Shown here piece after piece: positions 7,833 to 14,773 of a DNA stretch of 64,000 bases (the first letter of the stretch is position 1; each line of letters begins with the position of its first letter). Under the pieces are notes generated by a model. That model worked only from the letters and a program-made list of their open reading frames with translations. It was not told the origin of the DNA and ran no database searches. The stretch spans positions 54,333 to 118,332 of the forward strand of contig WSNO01000001.1 of the NCBI GenBank assembly GCA_009773415.1. The letters run 5' to 3'. Origin of the DNA: Nitrospirota bacterium. GTDB lineage: Bacteria > Nitrospirota > Thermodesulfovibrionia > Thermodesulfovibrionales > Dissulfurispiraceae. Position numbers and translations under genes: made by a program.

Positions 7833-8243
7833 TCATGTGCGAGTGCGGCCGGATACAGGCACATCATCCTCCCTGCACCTGGTGGGAATGCCGACGAGAA
7901 GATATCCGGATACTGCAATCCATATTATCGTCATGACAACCTTGACAGCCGGCATGTCTGCCGTCAGCAAAACATATGCTTCTGATGCCGTAACCATTGC
8001 TACCGCGATAAGTTTTGTCCGGAACGAAATGCCCTTCCCATCATAATAGTCCCGAACCTGCTGCCCGAAATACGGGTTGTTTATGAGCCATGCATGTGCC
8101 CGCGGCGAACTTTTCGTAAAGCAGAATGCCGCAAGAATCATGAAGGGCGTTGTGGGGAGAACCGGAAGAAATGCCCCGAGACCGCCGAGAACAACTGAAC
8201 AGGCGCCAATACTGAACCACAGCCATCGGGCTATCAGCTTCAT
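7833..8243 (-). CDS. DUF454 (YbaN-like) inner-membrane protein
   Basis: A 136-residue small membrane protein with the DUF454/YbaN signature: N-terminal helix, GLGAFLPVLPTTPFMILAAF, then a FTKSSPRAHAWLINNPYFG loop and two C-terminal helices. The family is widespread and of unknown function. The ATG at 8243 follows GAGGGTG. It lies 10 bp after the response-regulator gene, within the same leftward operon. The C-terminal tail is short and charged. Confidence 0.85.
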   Translation of the reverse strand: MKLIARWLWFSIGACSVVLGGLGAFLPVLPTTPFMILAAFCFTKSSPRAHAWLINNPYFGQQVRDYYDGKGISFRTKLIAVAMVTASEAYVLLTADMPAVKVVMTIIWIAVSGYLLVGIPTRCREDDVPVSGRTRT

Positions 8244-8253
8244 GCATGCACCC

Positions 8254-8934
8254 TCAGTCCCTGAAGCGGTATCCGACGCCCGGCACCGTCAGAATATATT
8301 CCGGGGAGGACGATTCTGATTCTATCTTCTGACGAAGGTGCTGGATATGCACATCAATGACACGGCTCCATGAGTAAATATCCGACTCTTTCCAGAGATG
8401 CTTCCGTATTTCATCGCGACTGACGACCTTTCCGCGGCGCATGATGAGAAGACTGAGCAGATCGAACTCCTTTGACGTAACGACTACACCTTTGTCCTTT
8501 ACTAATACCTGCCGCCGCTCAAAGTCAACCGCGATATCGCCCACGTGAACACTCTGGGCAGGCGTCGGCTGCAGACGACGCAGACAGACCTTGATTCTGG
8601 CGATCAATTCAAGGGTTTCAAATGGCTTAACGATATAATCATCAGCCCCGCTCTCAAGGCCGATAACCTTGTCCGAGATCTTGTCCCGGGCAGTCAGCAT
8701 GATTATCGGGAGCGACGGGTGCTGCTCGCGAATCTGCCGGCAGATTGTAAATCCATCTCCGTCAGGCAGCATGGCATCCAGCACCACGAGGTCCGGCGAT
8801 ATCTGAAGCTGCTTCTGACCGCCCTCCCACGTTTCAGCAGTCAGCACAGTGAACGAGTGAAGTTCGAGGTTTGCTTTCAGAACTTTCAGGATATCAGCGT
8901 CGTCATCTACCAGAAGAATGTGAGCGTTTTTCAT
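8254..8934 (-). CDS. OmpR/PhoB-family response regulator
   Basis: A 226-residue regulator. The receiver domain (about 1-115) has the acidic pocket DDD (10-12), the phospho-acceptor D53 (VVLDAMLPDGDG) and a conserved lysine in VKPFE. The winged-helix DNA-binding domain (about 130-226) includes VTSKEFDLLSLL and the HIQHLRQKIE recognition helix. It overlaps the sensor kinase gene by 4 bp, so the two form a cognate pair. Targets are unknown. The kinase's heme-type sensor domain and the nearby nitrite reductase suggest redox or nitrogen-oxide control, which is inference. Confidence 0.92.
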   Translation of the reverse strand: MKNAHILLVDDDADILKVLKANLELHSFTVLTAETWEGGQKQLQISPDLVVLDAMLPDGDGFTICRQIREQHPSLPIIMLTARDKISDKVIGLESGADDYIVKPFETLELIARIKVCLRRLQPTPAQSVHVGDIAVDFERRQVLVKDKGVVVTSKEFDLLSLLIMRRGKVVSRDEIRKHLWKESDIYSWSRVIDVHIQHLRQKIESESSSPEYILTVPGVGYRFRD

Positions 8935-10577
8935 AACTCGTCTATTTTACAATAAACCTGTTTCCGTGGCAGGGTGAATGTGATGCAGGCACCTGCCGGC
9001 GTATTGGCAGATGCCCAGATTTTACCGCCATGCGCTTCGATGATGCTCTTGCAGACGGCCAGGCCGAGACCGCTTCCTTCTTTCTCTCCGATACGATAAA
9101 AACGTTCAAAAATGCGGCCTCGTTCGCTTTCAGGAATTCCCGGCCCTTCATCGCAGACGCTCACGCGGAGAGAAGTCTCGTCCCTGACAACGCGGACAGC
9201 AATGCGTGCATTGTCGGGAGAAAACTTCATGGCATTGGAAAAAAGGTTTATCAGCACCTGCCGCATACGATCCTCATCGGCACAGACCGGAATCGGCCCG
9301 ACACTGGCAAGTTCCAGGCGGATACCCCGCGATTCAGCGTCCAGAGAAAAGTATGCAATGACCTCATCCATGAGTCCGCTCAGATCCGTTTCACAGAACC
9401 GCAGCTCTGATGCGCCGATTTCAATCCGCTCTATATCGAGCATATCGTTCACCATGCGAATAAGCCTGTCGGAATTTTTGCGTATGAGTTCGAAAAATAC
9501 CATCAGATCATCAACGGAGGACGGCGATGCTGCCGGCGCTCCGGAGGACGCTTTCATGCGGATAGCTATGTAATCCATCGCTCCCTTTATCGATGTGAGC
9601 GGCGTTCTCAACTCATGGGAAGCACGCGCGACGAAGTCAGACTTGCGCTGATTCGCTTCGTGAAGGAGACGGTTTGCTTCCAGAAGTTTCTCATTTGTTT
9701 CCGCGATGTCCCGCGTCGCGGCAAGGATCTTGTCGTTTAATGAATCATGATACTCATGAATGGTGGCCGCCATGTCGGAAAATGTGCGAGACAGTTCTTC
9801 GAACTCATCGCCTGTCCTGAGGACATCTCCCCGGGAGTATCTGCCTGATGAAAAATCATGAATTGATTTTTTCATGGACTGCATGGGGCTTAAGACAAGA
9901 TGCCTCATCATAAAAAAGAGCACTCCTGCCATTGCGAAAATGGTCAGGAAACCGGCAAGCGCCATATCGCGCTTGCTGCGGGCAATCTCTTGCCAGGTAT
10001 GTTCAATCGGCAGCGTTATGCTGATCGCACCCCGGATATCGCCAATTCTGTATCCCTGATGGGAATGGCATTTCAGGCAGCCTTCTTCAACATACAGGGG
10101 AGCAATATAGCGAAGAAACGGCTTCTCGTTCACCTTCTCCACAGAAAACAGCTCGTGCGCATCGCGCCGCTCGAACAGCGCGATGGCAGATCGTTCAAAG
10201 TCGTCGGGTGCATTTTCAGGATTGGTCAGTTTGATGCTGGTGATATGAAACCAGTAAAGCCCCTGCTCTTCCGAATAGCGGGAGAGTTCTTTTGTAACCA
10301 TCGCGGGTGTTTTGAGTAGATATTTTTTCCCGCCGGTCTCGATAGTTTGGTTCTCCGAAAGATACGGGCTTGGTTTCATACCGGGCTTTTTCTCGATAAA
10401 AACTCCTCCGTGGTCGGCAATCCATGCACGTGTGATAACCACCTGTTTGAACAGCACCCGTGCTTCACGTTCGATCTGCCCCATGATGAGCCGTTCCTGC
10501 TGCTGTGCTAAAACAAAGAATGAAACGAGCAGTGCAGCCGTCAGCGTTCCGGCAATGCCGATGAAATTTAATGACAA
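8931..10577 (-). CDS. Sensor histidine kinase with heme-c-type DUF3365 domain
   Basis: A 548-residue membrane kinase. Order: transmembrane helix (8-24), periplasmic DUF3365/Tll0287-like domain carrying a single heme c motif CLKCH (167-171), second helix (about 206-225), HAMP (about 226-280), coiled coil, HisKA with H321 (ASHELRTPLTSIKG) and a HATPase domain with N, G1 and G2 boxes. The periplasmic heme suggests sensing of redox state or gas ligands. The only in-frame start is TTG 10577, just after a TGA and without a ribosome-binding site. An ATG in another frame upstream encodes a plausible kinase N-terminus that would join this frame after a one-base deletion. Confidence 0.9.
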   Translation of the reverse strand: MSLNFIGIAGTLTAALLVSFFVLAQQQERLIMGQIEREARVLFKQVVITRAWIADHGGVFIEKKPGMKPSPYLSENQTIETGGKKYLLKTPAMVTKELSRYSEEQGLYWFHITSIKLTNPENAPDDFERSAIALFERRDAHELFSVEKVNEKPFLRYIAPLYVEEGCLKCHSHQGYRIGDIRGAISITLPIEHTWQEIARSKRDMALAGFLTIFAMAGVLFFMMRHLVLSPMQSMKKSIHDFSSGRYSRGDVLRTGDEFEELSRTFSDMAATIHEYHDSLNDKILAATRDIAETNEKLLEANRLLHEANQRKSDFVARASHELRTPLTSIKGAMDYIAIRMKASSGAPAASPSSVDDLMVFFELIRKNSDRLIRMVNDMLDIERIEIGASELRFCETDLSGLMDEVIAYFSLDAESRGIRLELASVGPIPVCADEDRMRQVLINLFSNAMKFSPDNARIAVRVVRDETSLRVSVCDEGPGIPESERGRIFERFYRIGEKEGSGLGLAVCKSIIEAHGGKIWASANTPAGACITFTLPRKQVYCKIDEL

Positions 10578-10633
10578 GCGGGATTTTCAGATGAGAAAAC
10601 ATACTCATAGATTAGCAGAAACGGCACTGCTCC

Positions 10634-12718
10634 TTATGACGACTTTCCGAATGGACAGACCGGATACCGGCATTCGGCGCAGTGAAGGCAGAGTCCTCCA
10701 TGACCCAGGGCTGCGAGGTCGTCGCGAACGATGCGTTCTCCCGCAAGAACCCGCGGCACAACGATGTCAAAAATCGTCGTCTTGTGATACATGCCGCACG
10801 CCGGGATGCCGAGAATGGGAATCGAGCCGGTTCCGGATGACCCGTCAAGATACGCAATGAGAAACATCGCGCCGGGCAATACCGCGGATCCGTATGTAAG
10901 ATCCTTCGCGCCGAGCTTACGTATCGCAAACCGGGTCACGTCATCCGGATCAACCGACATGCCTCCCGTGGTGATGAGAAGGTCTGCGCCCTGCGCGAGC
11001 AGCGAGCGAAGCTTGTCTTCAATCACTGCTTCGTCGTCAGGAGCATAATGAATGCCGGCAATGCTGCCTCCAAGCTCAGCGACTTTTCGCGACATGATCG
11101 GGCCGAACGCATCAGCAATCAGGCCATGATATACTTCATTGCCGGTAATGACAATGCCGGTTTTCGGCAGCCGCATGGGCAGCACCTCGACGGCTCGAGG
11201 TCGTCCATGAACCGCCTGAAGTGCTTTTTCAATGACGGTTTTCTTGACAATCAGCGGAATTGCTCGCGTGGCGGCGATTATCTGGCCTTCGCGCACGACG
11301 GTATTGCCATGCAGTGTGGCACACATCACATCACCGAGGCGGTTAAAGCGGCGAAGCGACTCGGCGTTGATTTTCAAAAGCCCCCTGCGGGAAGCAACGA
11401 GGTTCAGCTTGCCCTCCTTCGGTTCGCCCGGAACAGAAACGCCCTCACCTTTCAGCGCATCCGCAATCAGAAGCGCCGCTTCATCTTCATGCATCTCGTC
11501 ATCCTGAATCGAGAGCACGAAAAGCTTCTCCTTGCCAAGACGTCGCAGATGCTCGACATCATCGGAACGCACGATATGGCCCTTCCGGAAGGCACAACCC
11601 TTGAATTCATCCTTGCGGATTTCGGTGATGTCATGAGCAAGCGCCATGCCGACGGCCTCGCTCACCGGCACCGTCATGCCGGTGCTGCGATTGCATGACA
11701 ATGCAGACACATTATTTTCAGTTCCGCCGAATATTCTGCTGAAACGGTCGTCGACAAGTTCATGGATGCCCTGCTCAAGCATGCGGTACTTTTTGAGAAA
11801 CTGTTTCGCATTTTCCGTCAGGCTGGCACCGCCGCCGTTCTTGCCCCCTGCATGACGGTCTACGAGGGCAAACCCGAGACGATCTTCCATGCTTTTGATA
11901 TAGCCCCAGGCTCTTCTGTATGAAATGCTGATCTCCTGAGCCGCCTGCCGGATTGATCCATGCTTGTCGATTGCTTCAAGCAGAAACCGCCTGCCCCTTC
12001 CGAACACGGGTTCTCCGCCGACATCAATCCATATCTTTGAACGAATGGTCATATCGTTATGGCTATTGTGCATAACGGCAGGCGAAAAAAAAATCGTTTC
12101 ATCATGATGCTGAACAGATGCGCATGCCTTGCAGAGCAGGCGTCCGCCGATATTCACCTCGCGGCGGTCCTGCACAAATTCACGGCAGGCATCGCACTGA
12201 ACACGGCTGAGAGGTCGACCCGGCATATCCTCTTCAGGAACGGCAAGAGTAACCGGCATCACCATAAACAGCTCAGCGTCAGAAAGTACTTTATACGCTT
12301 CAAGCTGCGCTTTGTATTTATCGCTCTCTTTGGGAAAACATGCTTTAGCAAGATCACGCGCCTCTTCTCGCGCAATGATGCGAACTGCTTTGCCGGTTTT
12401 CAGATTCAGAAACGAAGCAGCCATCTTGCCGTAATCAAGAAACTTCATTGAGCGCTTACCGAGGCTGCAGCCGGTAACCGACTGAATTGCATCAGTCGCG
12501 CAGCGGTCCATTTCGACAAAGACAATGATGTTCTTGCGATCTTTCCCTTTCGGATCATCAATACCGACTGCCATCAGTCCCGCAATCGCCATGCGCACCC
12601 CAAGCACCTGTCCGGGACAGAGATGACCGTGGATGCGGGAGGATTCTTCAAGAAGCGACGGAAAGTCGTATGAATTCTTCAGAGAGGTTTTCATACCATA
12701 AAAATAACATATCCTCAT
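10634..12718 (-). CDS. FmdE - ModE-like HTH - MoeA-like fusion protein
   Basis: A 694-residue three-part protein. Residues about 18-205 are an FmdE/FwdE domain with HGHLCPG (30-36) and a zinc ribbon (C175, C178, C196, C199). Residues about 224-325 are a ModE/LysR-type winged helix (FGRGRRFLLEAID, AWGYIKSMEDRLGF). Residues about 350-680 are a MoeA/MoCF molybdopterin-binding region (GIVITGNEV, ITTGGMSVDPDD, GIPACGMYH). It ends in a cysteine-rich tail CLHCAECRYPVC. Such a set links molybdenum/tungsten enzyme expression to cofactor handling. The ATG at 12718 has AGGA upstream; ATG 12694 is the alternative. First gene of the leftward operon with the kinase pair. Confidence 0.85.
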   Translation of the reverse strand: MRICYFYGMKTSLKNSYDFPSLLEESSRIHGHLCPGQVLGVRMAIAGLMAVGIDDPKGKDRKNIIVFVEMDRCATDAIQSVTGCSLGKRSMKFLDYGKMAASFLNLKTGKAVRIIAREEARDLAKACFPKESDKYKAQLEAYKVLSDAELFMVMPVTLAVPEEDMPGRPLSRVQCDACREFVQDRREVNIGGRLLCKACASVQHHDETIFFSPAVMHNSHNDMTIRSKIWIDVGGEPVFGRGRRFLLEAIDKHGSIRQAAQEISISYRRAWGYIKSMEDRLGFALVDRHAGGKNGGGASLTENAKQFLKKYRMLEQGIHELVDDRFSRIFGGTENNVSALSCNRSTGMTVPVSEAVGMALAHDITEIRKDEFKGCAFRKGHIVRSDDVEHLRRLGKEKLFVLSIQDDEMHEDEAALLIADALKGEGVSVPGEPKEGKLNLVASRRGLLKINAESLRRFNRLGDVMCATLHGNTVVREGQIIAATRAIPLIVKKTVIEKALQAVHGRPRAVEVLPMRLPKTGIVITGNEVYHGLIADAFGPIMSRKVAELGGSIAGIHYAPDDEAVIEDKLRSLLAQGADLLITTGGMSVDPDDVTRFAIRKLGAKDLTYGSAVLPGAMFLIAYLDGSSGTGSIPILGIPACGMYHKTTIFDIVVPRVLAGERIVRDDLAALGHGGLCLHCAECRYPVCPFGKSS

Positions 12719-13055
12719 GTAAACATCCTGTTAAGTTTACTCGAAAATAACCTGTCAGGCATCGACACCCGGGGGCAGTCCCGAATCAATGCCGGAACCG
12801 CTCCGTATCCTAATGCTTGTTATGTTTTTAGCAGAGTCCGGCAAATCCGAACCGAAAGACATCGATCTGTTTCAGGAACTGCAGTGAACGTATGCAAAGC
12901 GAACGGTGAACAAACCCCTTGCAGAGTCATATATCGTCCGGGAAGTGCCTGATTTCACTTTGCCTGGTTCGTCATGCGGGGATTTTGGTGTTCGGAAAGA
13001 CAACGATTATAAAAATGTTCCGCCGCAACAGCAAATTCCCGGAACGAACACATGC
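12719..13055. other. Non-coding stretch, no gene supported
   Basis: About 340 bp between the fusion gene and the small 2Fe-2S protein gene. I see no open frame with a ribosome-binding site on either strand, no tRNA and no obvious hairpin terminator. Short frames exist (for example 32 codons from ATG 12790 on the plus strand) but lack start signals and family resemblance. It must carry the promoter of the leftward fusion gene. Confidence 0.4.
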
Positions 13056-13292
13056 CTATGGCAGCTTGTCTCTGAGGCGGCAATCCTCATGAGCCGGCCA
13101 TTTCTTTCTTGCCTCGTCCGCGACACGGCGGACGTCTGCAATGCATCACCTGCCGAGCGGGTGCTTCTGAGCGCATGAGCATCCGCCGCTTTTCTTTTCC
13201 GCCATAATGCGTTCAAGTATGGTCGATGTTCCGGCATGCGCCATCACATCGTGCTCAATATCCTCATGGGAATAACCGAAGCAATAGCACAT
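13056..13292 (-). CDS. CopZ/Bfd-like 2Fe-2S protein, candidate selenoprotein (in-frame TGA)
   Basis: Minus-strand frame starting at ATG 13292 (GGTGAG 10 bases upstream; GTG 13307 is an alternative). It reads MCYCFGYSHEDIEHDV with the CYC motif, then GGCSCAQKHPLGR, then TGA (13148-13146), Cys and IADVRRVADEARKKW to TAG at 13058-13056. Metallochaperones of the CopZ N-terminal/Bfd-like type have CYC...C(x)C...NPxGRCC followed by a helix. Here the first Cys of GRCC is replaced by TGA, and the expected helix continues in frame for 29 codons. A SECIS-like hairpin lies immediately downstream. With Sec the product is 78 residues; with termination it is 48 residues and lacks two cluster ligands. Last gene after DUF523-DUF1722. 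Confidence 0.75.
13109..13141 (-). promoter_or_regulatory. Candidate bacterial SECIS hairpin
   Basis: Starting 4 nt after the TGA codon, the RNA can fold as follows: lower stem UUGC/GCAA (13141-13138 with 13112-13109), a 3x2 internal loop, upper stem CGUCCGC/GCGGACG (13134-13128 with 13121-13115) and apical loop CGUGUC. The apical loop begins 19 nt after UGA and has G as its second base. This fits the known bacterial SECIS pattern: short hairpin inside the coding region, loop about 16-37 nt from UGA, G in the first two loop bases. Confidence 0.65.
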
Positions 13293-13340
13293 GAGATTGC
13301 TGCTCACCGGTCGATTTTTCCTGTTAGGCAGAGCATGAGG

Positions 13341-14291
13341 TTATACATGGTTTCTCAGCTTCAGCTCAGACGGATGTGGGTTGAGGTAGACCTGCTGCTT
13401 CAGATACGGCTCGTCGTATTTCCGGACATAGTGATTAAGCATGGTAATGGGCACAATAAGCGGCACAAGACCTGAGTGGTACGAGCGGATCAGATCGGAC
13501 AGTTCTGCCTTTTCGTCGGGCACAAGCTGTTTTTTGAAATAACCCATCATGTGCTGGAGCACGTTGGCATGCTTGCGGTTGGTGGCTAACAGCGAGAGCC
13601 CTTCGAAAAACAGCCAGCTGTACTCGTCGAGCAGGGCGTTCTTCGGCAGAGCCCGCGGATCTGCAACCAACTTTCCCAACTGCTGATAATGCTTGGGACT
13701 ATGGGCCATGATGAGCAGTTTATGTTCTGTATGAAAGCATATGAGACCGCGGATAGTGGCATCGGAACGGCGATACTGTTTCCACCGGTGAAATGCGAAG
13801 ATGCGTTCGATGAAATTCTCGCGGAGCGGAGCGTCGTTTAATCTCCCTTCGTCTTCGACCGGCAGGAGCGGGAATCTGTCCATGAAGGACTTTGCAAAGA
13901 GGCCAGTCCCAGCATGGACCGGCATGCCGGAATCATTGTAAACCTTGACGCCCTTCATGCCGGAACTGGGAGAACGGCTTTTAAAGACAAACCCGCAGAG
14001 GCCTTCTTTATCAAGCTCACGAATTCGCTTTGCGGCCCATGCCTGCATGCGTTCGGTGTGGTCAATTCCGCTTCTGATCGTGAGCAGTCTCGGATTGCCT
14101 GGATCGCCGACAAGCCGCATCGCTTCTCGCGGCACCGGAAGACCGCACTCAACCTCAGGACAGACCGGCACCCAGTCAATATAAGAACCGAGCGTATCGA
14201 CCAGAAAATGATCACGCTTATGCTGGCCGTCATAGCGGACTTTGTTGCCCAGAAGACAGGAGCTGATGCCGAGTCTGATTTTTTCGATCAT
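13341..14291 (-). CDS. DUF523-DUF1722 protein (YbbK/YbgA type)
   Basis: A 316-residue two-domain protein. The N-terminal DUF523 has LGISSCLLG, the VPVCPEVECGLPVPRE motif and the KSRSPSSGM stretch. The C-terminal DUF1722 has the FHRWKQYRR and LLxxEYSWLFF-like segments with conserved His/Lys residues. DUF523 proteins are linked in the literature to 2-thiouracil desulfuration, but the natural role is unclear. I start at ATG 14291 (MIEKIRLGISS), the usual DUF523 opening; the open frame reaches 14342 and would overlap the preceding gene. The small 2Fe-2S candidate selenoprotein follows 33-48 bp downstream, so these two are likely one operon. Confidence 0.85.
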   Translation of the reverse strand: MIEKIRLGISSCLLGNKVRYDGQHKRDHFLVDTLGSYIDWVPVCPEVECGLPVPREAMRLVGDPGNPRLLTIRSGIDHTERMQAWAAKRIRELDKEGLCGFVFKSRSPSSGMKGVKVYNDSGMPVHAGTGLFAKSFMDRFPLLPVEDEGRLNDAPLRENFIERIFAFHRWKQYRRSDATIRGLICFHTEHKLLIMAHSPKHYQQLGKLVADPRALPKNALLDEYSWLFFEGLSLLATNRKHANVLQHMMGYFKKQLVPDEKAELSDLIRSYHSGLVPLIVPITMLNHYVRKYDEPYLKQQVYLNPHPSELKLRNHV

Positions 14292-14298
14292 GCTGTAA

Positions 14299-14673
14299 TC
14301 ATACAAGAGTCCTGATTTCAACAACGGTAAAGAATGCAACATGTCTCACACCAAGCGCTGCTGCGGGACTGACAATTGAAGCGGTCTTCTCTCGGACAGC
14401 TGCAAGCATCTGCCCTTCATCTTCAATATACAAGAGTTTCAGAGTGAGTCGCGCGCCGGAATAGCCATGACTGCCCATCCGGAATGTAAAAGAGGCATGC
14501 GGGTTTTCACGGATATTTGCAAACGTCCTCCCGTCCGTCATGCCCCATGCCACGGTTGATTCATCAACAATATGCGGACGCGCATAAACGGCAGCGTTTA
14601 CCAAACCGTCTCGCCCGGATGTAGAAAAAACACCAAACCCTTCTTGTGCAAATATATCTTGCATGTTCATCAT
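14299..14673 (-). CDS. Pyridoxamine 5'-phosphate oxidase-like flavin-binding protein
   Basis: A 124-residue split-barrel protein of the PNPOx-like FMN-binding superfamily: MQDIFAQEGFGVFSTSGRDG, then VNAAVYARPHIVDE and the NPHASFTFRMG region, as in small pyridoxamine oxidase-type proteins. The substrate is unknown. The start is ATG 14673 or 14670. There is no Shine-Dalgarno sequence, but TATAAT (14685-14680) ends 6 bases before ATG 14673, so the message is probably leaderless. The upstream open frame to 14823 crosses a terminator and is rejected. Its stop is 8 bp before the DUF523 start. Confidence 0.75.
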   Translation of the reverse strand: MMNMQDIFAQEGFGVFSTSGRDGLVNAAVYARPHIVDESTVAWGMTDGRTFANIRENPHASFTFRMGSHGYSGARLTLKLLYIEDEGQMLAAVREKTASIVSPAAALGVRHVAFFTVVEIRTLV

Positions 14674-14679
14674 AGCCGT

Positions 14680-14685
14680 ATTATA
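14680..14685 (-). promoter_or_regulatory. -10 box, leaderless start of the flavin-protein gene
   Basis: Perfect TATAAT on the minus strand, 6 bases from ATG 14673 and just downstream of the terminator of the preceding operon. Predicted +1 coincides with the A of ATG. The -35 region overlaps the T-tract of the terminator and is not clear. Confidence 0.55.
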
Positions 14686-14700
14686 AGCATATCCGGCACA

Positions 14701-14735
14701 AAAAAAGGCGGCCGACCCTTCAGGTTGCCGCCTTT
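14701..14735 (-). terminator. Rho-independent terminator of the pyr operon
   Basis: Stem AAAGGCGGC/GCCGCCTTT with a 14-nt loop followed by a T-run (14706-14701) lies about 40 bp after the phosphofructokinase stop codon. It ends the pyrR-pyrB-pyrC-carA-carB-pfp transcript. Confidence 0.9.
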
Positions 14736-14773
14736 CTCTATCTTTGCTTCTGTATCTTCGGACCTTGATATTA

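Noticed and set aside
13146..13148. TGA of the 2Fe-2S protein as a simple pseudogene stop
   Set aside because: Not fully excluded, but position at a conserved Cys, continuation of the family-like sequence and the SECIS-like hairpin make selenocysteine the better reading.
12906..13178. 90-codon plus-strand frame in the gap after the fusion gene
   Set aside because: No ribosome-binding site, and its 3' half is antisense to the 2Fe-2S protein frame, which has family-like motifs.
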